Made by a program: the position numbers and the translations under genes
Part shown: positions 46,041-53,856 of the stretch, piece by piece
Position numbering within the stretch: position 1 is the stretch's first letter
Layout: the number at the start of each line of letters is the position of its first letter
Origin: Flavobacterium sp. 270
GTDB taxonomy: Bacteria > Bacteroidota > Bacteroidia > Flavobacteriales > Flavobacteriaceae
DNA length: 64,000 nucleotides
Assembly (NCBI RefSeq): GCF_004368785.1
Contig: NZ_SODM01000002.1
Span: 682,001 to 746,000 of the forward strand
Direction of reading: 5' to 3'
The notes under the pieces: generated by a model
What the model saw: only the letters and a program-made list of their open reading frames with translations
Databases searched by the model: none
Told to the model about the DNA's origin: nothing

Positions 46041-47720
46041 TTATTTTATATTGAAAATTTGTTCCAAAATCTTAATTGTAATCAAATATGTTGGTTTTAC
46101 GCCCGTAGTTCCCAGTCCGCCAGAAGCCAATGTGCTTCCCGTTTCCAAAGGATTATCAGATGCGTAATACGCATATCTTACTTTAATATCGTGCGGAACA
46201 CTTTTTCTAATTTTTGATGCCGATTGTATTGCTTTTTGGTAATATGAACCTTCCATTTCAAGACCAATTACTCCCCAAGTCGATTCGTGAAAGAATTTTA
46301 ATAAATCTCTGTTTTGCAATGAAGTTCCTAAAACGGTAACCATTGCGCCTTCAAAAACTGCGATGTCATTTCCTTCAAACATAGCGCCTGTTAATTCATT
46401 TTCGAAGAAATAATTATCAGCCGTTCCTTCGTTTATGTGCGCCGTAGGAATCATAATGTCGCCTTTTCCGCCTTCCAAAATTCCGGCTTTACCCATTATA
46501 GAAACCGATTTTACATTGAGTAAAGTATCTTTTTTAAATGGTTTTAAAAGTTCATCGATTGTCTCATACGCCTGCTCGCCAAACGCATAATCCATTACAA
46601 TAATAACCGGTTTTTCTTCGTCTAATACTGCATTTGGAAAAGCTGTTTTTTTCCAGTCAATTTTTTCGGTATCAAAAATCTGAACATCAATATTGGTTCC
46701 AGAAGTATCTAAAATCGAAATCATTCCGTTTTTAAGCGCCAGTTCTTCTACTACATTTCTTGTGTCTTTGGCGCCGGACTTGCTTAATTCTTCATAGATA
46801 AAGAAATCTGTTTTGTCTTTGAATTTTGTTTTTAACAACGGCGTTGCAAAAAGAGAATTCATTACACTGTGCATGTTGGCACTTATTACGTGTATCGGAC
46901 GTTTTAAAAGATTATTTGTTTTTAAAACCTCTTTGATATTGGTTGCCCAAATCTCTCCGTGTATGTGGTGTCCTAAACGTTCTCTTAAAACGGGACTAAA
47001 AGTTATCGTACGCTTATTACTGTCGATTACTTCTTCGATCGCTAGTTTTCCCAACCAGTAAATTACATGAAGAAAACGGTCTGGTGCATCCTCAGAACCA
47101 AAAGTGTCATAGATATCTAAAACTTCTTCAAAAGTTCTGGCTAAAATATTGGCAACGTGCGAAATTGCTTTTTCTTTTTCTATTAAAGAAAGTTTTTTGG
47201 TCTGCATTACAGCTTGCTCCAATTTCATCCAATCACGTGAAACTTCTCCGCCGTCATCAACGAGAACTCTGTTTTTTATTTTGTGCGATTCGATGAAAAT
47301 AAAAGTCAAATGCGTCAGAATATCATAAATATCAGATCTTCCGCGCGTGATCTCAACATTCATTTGTTCTTCGTCAATTCGGTAGCAATTTCTTCTTCTT
47401 TTTGGAGGAACAATCGCTTTAAAATGAGATTTAGAATATCCTTCATCCGAAGTTAAATTAATAAATCGACATTGCTCAATTCCTATCGGAAGACGTTCTA
47501 TAACGTATAGAAGTCCGTTTAATTCTACTTTTTCTTCGCCAATATTTCCGTAAATTTCCGGGCGCAAAGCCAATAATGACTCACGCAAACTATCGCCCGA
47601 AACACCCATTGGTTTATAAAAACCACGGTTAAATAAGTGGCGCATTGTAATGTACATTTTTTCTATCGCTGCAGATGATTCCTGAGCTCTTGATCTTGAT
47701 ATATGTTTGGTTTCTTTCAT
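46041..47720 (-). CDS. Two-part protein with nucleoside-phosphorylase-like C-terminus (DUF6909-like)
   Basis: 559 residues. The N-terminal half (about 1-290) is helical with ERLPIGIEQCRFINLTSDEG and no known domain. The second half resembles the NP-I nucleoside phosphorylase fold: VIIVMDYAFGEQAYETID (about 375-392), KGDIMIPTAHINEGTADNYF, the hallmark GLEMEGSYYQKA (about 492-503) and YYASDNPLETG, where the SD matches the catalytic Asp of the family. I recall it as DUF6909. The reaction is unknown. It sits between the Wzz-like and GH3 genes. Confidence 0.72.
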   Translation of the reverse strand: MKETKHISRSRAQESSAAIEKMYITMRHLFNRGFYKPMGVSGDSLRESLLALRPEIYGNIGEEKVELNGLLYVIERLPIGIEQCRFINLTSDEGYSKSHFKAIVPPKRRRNCYRIDEEQMNVEITRGRSDIYDILTHLTFIFIESHKIKNRVLVDDGGEVSRDWMKLEQAVMQTKKLSLIEKEKAISHVANILARTFEEVLDIYDTFGSEDAPDRFLHVIYWLGKLAIEEVIDSNKRTITFSPVLRERLGHHIHGEIWATNIKEVLKTNNLLKRPIHVISANMHSVMNSLFATPLLKTKFKDKTDFFIYEELSKSGAKDTRNVVEELALKNGMISILDTSGTNIDVQIFDTEKIDWKKTAFPNAVLDEEKPVIIVMDYAFGEQAYETIDELLKPFKKDTLLNVKSVSIMGKAGILEGGKGDIMIPTAHINEGTADNYFFENELTGAMFEGNDIAVFEGAMVTVLGTSLQNRDLLKFFHESTWGVIGLEMEGSYYQKAIQSASKIRKSVPHDIKVRYAYYASDNPLETGSTLASGGLGTTGVKPTYLITIKILEQIFNIK

Positions 47721-47761
47721 TCTTTTTATATTTTCGAACTTATAAATATAAGTTGTTTTTT

Positions 47762-49246
47762 CTATTTTAAATTATCTGCAATTTTTCTATCATTCGACAA
47801 TCTCGGAATTTTATTCTGTCCGCCTAATTTTCCTTGCGATTTCATGTATTCTTGAAATCCATTTTTAGAAACTTTGGTTATAACTACTTTCTGCAACACA
47901 TTTCCGGTAATTAAATCGTCGTAATAAATGTTTTGCTTTCGCATTGAATCGTCTATAGCTTCGGCGAAAGCCTGAATGTTTTCTGGCTCATTTTCAAATT
48001 CTATCAACCATTCGTGATAGGGTAATCCGCTGGCTGGCGTAATTTGAGGTGCAACAGTAAATTCGTTTATTACAATATTTGTTTCTGCAGTTGCTTCTTT
48101 CATTGCATTTTCGACTTCATTGGCAATTACGTGTTCGCCAAAAGCAGAAATATAATGTTTAATACGCCCCGAAACAATAACTCTATAGGGCGATAAAGAC
48201 GTAAACTGTACGGTGTCGCCAATATTATAACGCCAAAGACCTGCATTTGTAGAAACAATCAAAGCGTAATTTACTCCGGTTTCAACTTCGCCAATCGTAT
48301 AGCTTTTTGGATTTTCTGTAAAGAATTCATCGGCTTTTATAAACTCATAAAAAATACCTGAATTTAATAATAAAAGCATTCCTTTTTCTTTTTGAGAATC
48401 CTGATAAGCAAAAAATCCTTCAGACGCCGGAAACAGCTCTATGCTGTCTACTTTACGACCAATCATGCTTTCAAATTTTGCGCGATAAGGTTCGTAATTT
48501 ACTCCTCCGTAAATGAACAAATTAAAGTTTTTGAATATTTCGCCTATTTTTTTTCCTCCACTTTTTTCCTGTAATCGCTCAAAATACATCTGAACCCAAG
48601 ACGGAATTCCGGAAATAACAGACATGTCTTCTTTTATGGTTTCCTCCACAATGGCGTTTACTTTGGTATCCCAATCTTCAATACAATTGGTTTCCCAGGA
48701 CGGCATTCTGTTTTTCTGTAAATATTTCGGAACAAAATGCGCCACGATTCCAGAAAGTCTTCCAAAATTGATTCCGTATTTTTCGGTTAAAATTGGACTT
48801 CCTTGTAAAAATATCATTTTTCCATCAACAAAATCCGCCTTTCCCGTTTCGTGTATATAATGTAAAATGGCATTACGTGCAGCGTTAACGTGAGTTGGCA
48901 TTGATTCTTTGGTCAGCGGAATATATTTGGCGCCAGAAGTTGTTCCCGATGTTTTAGCAAAATAAAGTGGCTTTCCTTTCCATAAAATATCTTTTTCTCC
49001 AATTCTTACCTTATCTATATAAGGTTTAAGATCTTCGTAATCGCGAACGGGAATATTTTTCTTAAAATCAGCAACATCTTTTATTTTATCAAAATGATGA
49101 TCAACACCAAATTGTGTTTCTTTTGCAGTGTTTATTAACTGCTTAAAAACTTTCTGCTGTGTTTCTACCGGTTTTTGAGCCCAAACTTGTGTTTTGTTAT
49201 ATATGCTGCGCGCAAATATTTTTGCCGCTACTGATTTAATAGACAT
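47762..49246 (-). CDS. GH3-family acyl-adenylate/amide synthetase-like protein
   Basis: 494 residues. The adenylate-forming P-loop is FAKTSGTTSGAKYIPLT (about 93-109), followed by NLFIYGGVNYEPYRAKFE, ELFPASEGFFAYQ and the YNIGDTVQF hinge. These are the features of GH3 proteins, which in plants join amino acids to jasmonate or auxin; bacterial members are common in Bacteroidota with unknown substrate. The same strand as the neighbouring DUF6909-like gene (41-base gap) and 11 bases after the next upstream gene. Confidence 0.88.
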   Translation of the reverse strand: MSIKSVAAKIFARSIYNKTQVWAQKPVETQQKVFKQLINTAKETQFGVDHHFDKIKDVADFKKNIPVRDYEDLKPYIDKVRIGEKDILWKGKPLYFAKTSGTTSGAKYIPLTKESMPTHVNAARNAILHYIHETGKADFVDGKMIFLQGSPILTEKYGINFGRLSGIVAHFVPKYLQKNRMPSWETNCIEDWDTKVNAIVEETIKEDMSVISGIPSWVQMYFERLQEKSGGKKIGEIFKNFNLFIYGGVNYEPYRAKFESMIGRKVDSIELFPASEGFFAYQDSQKEKGMLLLLNSGIFYEFIKADEFFTENPKSYTIGEVETGVNYALIVSTNAGLWRYNIGDTVQFTSLSPYRVIVSGRIKHYISAFGEHVIANEVENAMKEATAETNIVINEFTVAPQITPASGLPYHEWLIEFENEPENIQAFAEAIDDSMRKQNIYYDDLITGNVLQKVVITKVSKNGFQEYMKSQGKLGGQNKIPRLSNDRKIADNLK

Positions 49247-49257
49247 CTTTTATGGTA

Positions 49258-49761
49258 TTACTTCTTGTCTTTTTTATTTTTATCACGAGGTTTTTCGCTC
49301 GACTCCTTTTCTATTTTAGCTACTTCTTCTCTTAATTTAATTTCCTCATCAGTAACTTTCATGTCTACATCTGGTGTTTCTTCTTTTTCTGCCAGAATAG
49401 AATCTTTATTGAATTTTGCATATTCGAGTTCGCCTCTTAATACTTTCTGAATCCCTTTTATATAGGCTTCGTTTTTTCTTAAAGCGGTTTCTAATGAATC
49501 TGATTTTATGGCAAGTTCGGTTGCATTTCGTTTTAATTCAGAAGAAGAATATCCCGGAATGAACTCGCGCAAAGGCGTAAAAGCAATGATGAATGTTGTA
49601 ATTAATATTAAAAAAATACCTCCCAGAGTAAATGTCACAAAAACATTCATCATATTGAGTTTGAACGAAAATCGCTCTTCAAAAGTATCTTCATTTAAAA
49701 TTATTAACCGGCTTTTGGTAAATAATTTTCTTCTGAAATTTTGTTTCTTTTTCTTCGTCAT
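49258..49761 (-). CDS. Membrane-anchored protein resembling the N-terminus of an M23 peptidase
   Basis: 167 residues with a basic cytoplasmic start (MTKKKKQNFRRKLFTKSRLI), one membrane helix at about 36-64 (FVTFTLGGIFLILITTFIIAF), then a periplasmic coiled coil and an acidic/basic tail (KDKK end). The segment up to FTPLREFIPGYSS matches what I know of the N-terminal parts of flavobacterial M23 peptidases, but no LytM domain follows. It may act as a scaffold. It is the first gene of the unit with GH3. Confidence 0.72.
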   Translation of the reverse strand: MTKKKKQNFRRKLFTKSRLIILNEDTFEERFSFKLNMMNVFVTFTLGGIFLILITTFIIAFTPLREFIPGYSSSELKRNATELAIKSDSLETALRKNEAYIKGIQKVLRGELEYAKFNKDSILAEKEETPDVDMKVTDEEIKLREEVAKIEKESSEKPRDKNKKDKK

Positions 49762-49778
49762 ATTCTTAGTAATAGGAG

Positions 49779-49786
49779 CAAATATA
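49779..49786 (-). promoter_or_regulatory. Promoter -7 element of the M23-N-like/GH3 unit
   Basis: TATATTTG on the minus strand, 17 bases before the ATG. Confidence 0.58.
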
Positions 49787-49917
49787 GTGATTAATCGTAT
49801 TGTTGATGCTTGTGAGAATTTTATGAATGTGCTAAATTTATGATTTTATAAAATATTTAACGCACCTAAAAAAGAAGATTTTAAACCAAAAACACTTTTA
49901 CTTCGTATATTTCTATA

Positions 49918-49925
49918 TACATTTG
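49918..49925 (+). promoter_or_regulatory. tatA promoter, -7 element
   Basis: TACATTTG, 46 bases before the tatA ATG; no good -33 TTG. Confidence 0.5.
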
Positions 49926-49971
49926 CAGTAAAATAAGAAAACAATTTGCTTCGGCATAAATATATACAGTC

Positions 49972-50154
49972 ATGGGAAGATTAGGTCTTACAGAAATCCT
50001 CGTAATAGTAGGTATTGTGATATTACTTTTTGGAGGGAAAAAAATTCCAGAATTAATGAAAGGTTTAGGAAGCGGAATTAAGGAATTCAAAAACGCTGCT
50101 AAAGACGATCAACCTGCTCCTGCAGTAAAGAAAGAAGAGGAAGAAGTTAAATAA
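49972..50154 (+). CDS. tatA: Sec-independent translocase subunit TatA/E
   Basis: 60 residues: membrane helix at about 5-22 ([19 protein letters not shown]), the FGxxxxPEL hinge ([21 protein letters not shown]) and a short charged tail. TatA forms the size-flexible pore of the twin-arginine pathway; tatC is not beside it. The gene stands alone and ends at a strong terminator. Confidence 0.94.
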   Translation: MGRLGLTEILVIVGIVILLFGGKKIPELMKGLGSGIKEFKNAAKDDQPAPAVKKEEEEVK

Positions 50155-50171
50155 TAACTTTTAAACTTATT

Positions 50172-50217
50172 AAAAATCCCAAGCTACAATTGTATGATTG
50201 TAGCTTGGGATTTTTTT
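50172..50217 (+). terminator. tatA terminator
   Basis: Perfect 19-bp stem, AAAAATCCCAAGCTACAAT (50172-50190) / its complement (50197-50215), loop TGTATG, T-run to 50217. Confidence 0.92.
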
Positions 50218-50273
50218 GTTTTAATAATTTTAGGAGTCTTTTTACAATGAAAAAAGTTGTATCTAATCTTTTA

Positions 50274-50281
50274 TATATTTG
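50274..50281 (+). promoter_or_regulatory. Promoter -7 element of the delta-60 repeat gene
   Basis: TATATTTG, 15 bases before the ATG at 50297; its TTG forms an apparent earlier start codon at 50279. Confidence 0.58.
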
Positions 50282-50296
50282 CTGAAATTTACTTTT

Positions 50297-53200
50297 ATGA
50301 AAAAAACTTTACTTTTTTTAATTCTTTTTATACAATTCTTTACATTATCTGCTCAAAATCCAACAAATGTTAAACGTGAATACGGCTCATATCAAGGATT
50401 TTCAGATGGAAATGTTTTTTCTACGGCAATACAACCAGACGGGAAAATATTAATTGGCGGTGCCTTTAGCTCTTATAGAGGAGACAAGGTTTCTAATAAT
50501 ATAATTCGTTTAAATCCTGACGGTACAAAAGATACTAGTTTTAGTGTTGGCAGTGGTTTTAGCAACTCAATGTATGCTAATTATGTGTCTTCAATTATTC
50601 TGCAAGACGATGGAAAAATAATTGTTGGCGGCGTTTTCACCAAATTTCAAGGATTTCCTCAAAATTATCTAATCCGTTTAAATTCGAACGGAAGTAAAGA
50701 TACTTCATTCAATATTGGAACTGGATTTATGGATAATCCAAACGGTGGTTCTACGGTACTTTCAATGGTTAAACAAAATGATGGTAAGATCTTAATTGGT
50801 GGAGGGTTTTTAGGTTATCAGGGAGTAGCAAATAAATATTTGATACGTCTTAATGCTGATGGAACTAAAGATGCTTCATTTGATATTGGTACTGGATTTG
50901 ATTCTACTGTAAATTCAATTGTCTTACAAAATGATGGGAAAATATTAGTGTGTGGAAAATTTACTAAATTTCAGGGAGCATCACAAAATCGTTTAATTCG
51001 TTTGAACACAGATGGAAGTAAAGATATTTCTTTTAACATATCTGCAGGATTTGATGATACTGTAAATAGTGTTTTAATACAGCCTGATGGAAAGATTGTA
51101 GCGGGTGGTTATTTTATGAGATTTGATTTTAATTCTCAAAATGGACTAGTACGTTTAAATTCTGATGGTTCTAAAGATTCTACTTTTAATATCTTAACGG
51201 GTTTTGGTTTTGCTCCATCTGTAACAGCTTTAGGTTTACAACCTGATGGTAAAATAATTGCGGGTGGTGGATTTCTCTCCTATAAAGGAATTTCTCAAAA
51301 TCATTTGATTCGTCTAAATTCTGATGGAACCAAAGATAATTCTTTTGATGTAGGAACTGGTTACGGAATAGGCCAAACAGATCGTATTAATTTTATTGTT
51401 GTTCGACCAAACGGAAAAATATTAACCGGGGGATATTTCGATAGCTACAAAGATATTACTGTAAATAATTTTGTATCTATAAATAATGATGGAAGCAGGG
51501 ATATTACTGTGCAAACAGGAAATGGATTTAACAATCCTGTTAATGCAATAGTTCAACAAACGGACGGAAAAATGATCGTTGCAGGCAAATTTACTAATTA
51601 TCAACAAACTCCTCAAAATTGTCTTGTACGCTTAAATTCAGACAACACTATTGATAGATCATTTAATATTGGCACCGGTTTTTTTAATTATTGGGGGGGG
51701 GTGTCTGCTATTGAAGCTATTGCCTTGCAGCCAGATGGAAAAATAATCGCTGGAGGAGGTTTTACCGCTTTTCAAGGTGTTAGTCAAAAGCAGTTAATTC
51801 GACTAAATCCAGATGGAAGTAAAGATCCCTCATTTAATATCGGAGGTGGATTTGATGGTTCGGTTGGAACCGATAAAGTTCATGCAATTGCCCTGCAACC
51901 AGATGGAAAAATAATTGTTGCCAGTGATTTTTGGCAATATAATCAATCTCCAAATGGTAAGCTTATCCGTTTAAATCCTGACGGAAGCGTAGATAAATCT
52001 TTTAATATTGGATCTGGATTTAATTATGTGGTTGAATCAATAGTTCTCCTAGAAGACGGTAAAATAATTGTAGGAGGAGAATTTACAAAATTTCAGGGGC
52101 TGAATCAAAATTTTTTAATTCGGTTAAATGCTGATGGAAGCAAAGACAATTCATTTAATATTGGAACTGGATTTAATTATCCGGTAAATTCTTTAGCACT
52201 TCAAAAAGATGGTAAATTACTTGTAGGTGGGATATTTACATCCTACCAAGGTAAAGCACAAAAATATTTGATTCGTTTGAATACTGACGGAAGTCAGGAT
52301 GATTCATTTAAAACTGGTACTGGGTTTAATTCTCATGTTCTGGGGATTGCAATTCAAGCTGATGATAAAATAATTGTCGGTGGAGAATTTACAACATATC
52401 AAAACTCTGTTCAAAATCGTGTTGCCAGATTAAATACTGACGGAAGTCATGATGTTGTTTTTAATCGCGCGATAGGAAATTTTAATTCTGATTCTAATGT
52501 TCGTACAATTAAAGTTCTGCCAGATGGACAAATAATATTGGCTGGAATATTTACTACATATAATGAAAACAATAGGTCTGCTTATATTATGGGATTAGAA
52601 GGCGATTATATTGCCACACCCTTAATCTCAAAAATTACACCAACAAACATAACCTGCACAACAGTTTCGGGAGAAGCTTCAATAACTACTAATGGAGGTA
52701 GAAGCCCTTATACTTATCTTTGGTCGAATGGAGCAACAACAACTAAAATTACTGGATTAGCTCTTGGCGATTATTCCTGTAAAGTAACCGATGCAGATTT
52801 AACCATAATAACAGAAAATTTCGAAATAACTTTAATTCCAGATACTGAAAAACCAACAATAACTGCACCAGTAGATGTTTCTGTAAATATATCTTCAGGA
52901 TGTACTTCAAACGGAGTAGTATTAGGAAATCCAATAACTGCTGATAATTGTTCCATTGCTTCTGTAACTAACGATGCTCCAACAGCTTTTCCTGTGGGAA
53001 ATACAACCGTTATTTGGACTGTAAAAGATAATAGCAATAATATCGCAACAGCAACTCAAATCGTTAAGGTAAAAGACATTGCTTTACCAACAATAAAGTC
53101 ACCTGCTGCTGTTGTTATAAATACAATTTGTACAACAGCTGACGTTGTATTAGAAAATCCAGTAACCACTGACAATTGTACGGTGGCTATTGTTAGCAAT

Positions 53201-53773
53201 AATGCTCCATCTACTTTTCCTGTTGGTAACACAACAGTTACTTGGACTGTTAAGGATGGTAGTGGTAATATTGCAACAGCTAAACAAATTGTTACTGTAA
53301 AAAGACTTGATGTAAAGGTTACTATTAATGCAGGAATTTTAACAGCTACTGAAACTGAAGCGACATATAAATGGCTTGAATGCAATAATGGTTCATTTAT
53401 AGAAATTCCAAACGAAAATAAAATTTCTTTTACTCCTATTAAAATTGGAAATTACGCTGTAGAAGTTACTAAAAATGGATGTTCTGTAACAAGCACTTGC
53501 TATCAAGTCAAAACTCTTGGAACAAAAGATTTTGACTTAGAAAATTCCCTAAAATTATATCCAAACCCAACCAAAGATTTTGTCACAATTGAAATGAATG
53601 CATCTGATAATGCAAATTTGAAGGTTTTTAATATGAATGGACATTTCGTCCTTTCAAAAGAATTGAAAGCAGGATCTACAATAGTTAATATTTCACATTT
53701 AGCTGCTGGTGTATATTTATTTGAAATTTCAAATGAATTAGGATCTTCGATCAAAAAAGTAATTAAAAAGTAA
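50297..53773 (+). CDS. Secreted delta-60 repeat protein with HYR domains and T9SS sorting tail
   Basis: 1158 residues from ATG at 50297. Signal peptide MKKTLLFLILFIQFFTLSAQ. About 14 delta-60 repeats of some 50 residues fill about 30-765, with units such as ALQPDGKIIAGGGF and LIRLNPDGSKDPSFNIG. Then come one SprB-like repeat (about 770-835, PYTYLWSNGATTTKITGL), two HYR domains (about 842-1005, TFPVGNTTVTWTVKDGSG), and a type A sorting domain (LYPNPTKDFVTIEM ... GVYLFEI). It is probably exported by T9SS and cell-bound or released; adhesin-like. A run of nine G occurs at codon 466. Single gene, no operon partners. Confidence 0.92.
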   Translation: MKKTLLFLILFIQFFTLSAQNPTNVKREYGSYQGFSDGNVFSTAIQPDGKILIGGAFSSYRGDKVSNNIIRLNPDGTKDTSFSVGSGFSNSMYANYVSSIILQDDGKIIVGGVFTKFQGFPQNYLIRLNSNGSKDTSFNIGTGFMDNPNGGSTVLSMVKQNDGKILIGGGFLGYQGVANKYLIRLNADGTKDASFDIGTGFDSTVNSIVLQNDGKILVCGKFTKFQGASQNRLIRLNTDGSKDISFNISAGFDDTVNSVLIQPDGKIVAGGYFMRFDFNSQNGLVRLNSDGSKDSTFNILTGFGFAPSVTALGLQPDGKIIAGGGFLSYKGISQNHLIRLNSDGTKDNSFDVGTGYGIGQTDRINFIVVRPNGKILTGGYFDSYKDITVNNFVSINNDGSRDITVQTGNGFNNPVNAIVQQTDGKMIVAGKFTNYQQTPQNCLVRLNSDNTIDRSFNIGTGFFNYWGGVSAIEAIALQPDGKIIAGGGFTAFQGVSQKQLIRLNPDGSKDPSFNIGGGFDGSVGTDKVHAIALQPDGKIIVASDFWQYNQSPNGKLIRLNPDGSVDKSFNIGSGFNYVVESIVLLEDGKIIVGGEFTKFQGLNQNFLIRLNADGSKDNSFNIGTGFNYPVNSLALQKDGKLLVGGIFTSYQGKAQKYLIRLNTDGSQDDSFKTGTGFNSHVLGIAIQADDKIIVGGEFTTYQNSVQNRVARLNTDGSHDVVFNRAIGNFNSDSNVRTIKVLPDGQIILAGIFTTYNENNRSAYIMGLEGDYIATPLISKITPTNITCTTVSGEASITTNGGRSPYTYLWSNGATTTKITGLALGDYSCKVTDADLTIITENFEITLIPDTEKPTITAPVDVSVNISSGCTSNGVVLGNPITADNCSIASVTNDAPTAFPVGNTTVIWTVKDNSNNIATATQIVKVKDIALPTIKSPAAVVINTICTTADVVLENPVTTDNCTVAIVSNNAPSTFPVGNTTVTWTVKDGSGNIATAKQIVTVKRLDVKVTINAGILTATETEATYKWLECNNGSFIEIPNENKISFTPIKIGNYAVEVTKNGCSVTSTCYQVKTLGTKDFDLENSLKLYPNPTKDFVTIEMNASDNANLKVFNMNGHFVLSKELKAGSTIVNISHLAAGVYLFEISNELGSSIKKVIKK
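51693..51701 (+). repeat. G9 homopolymer inside the delta-60 gene
   Basis: Nine consecutive G in a very AT-rich gene, encoding part of NYWGGVS. Other delta-60 units have no Gly/Trp insertion at this point, and no similar G-run was noticed elsewhere in the window. Confidence 0.85.
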
Positions 53774-53784
53774 TTTATATTAAA

Positions 53785-53816
53785 TAAAAAAGTCCAAAAA
53801 ATTTTGGACTTTTTTA
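53785..53816. terminator. Bidirectional terminator between delta-60 gene and tex
   Basis: AAAAAAGTCCAAAA / TTTTGGACTTTTTT with a 2-base centre; A-run left and T-run right serve both convergent genes. Confidence 0.85.
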
Positions 53817-53856
53817 TTTAATAATCTTAGAATTTGGAATTTAAATATTAAAATTT

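Noticed and set aside
50297..53773. Delta-60 repeats considered as a DNA repeat or CRISPR-like array
   Set aside because: The periodicity follows protein repeats of about 50 residues with diverged codons; there are no identical short repeats with unique spacers, and no cas genes are in the window.
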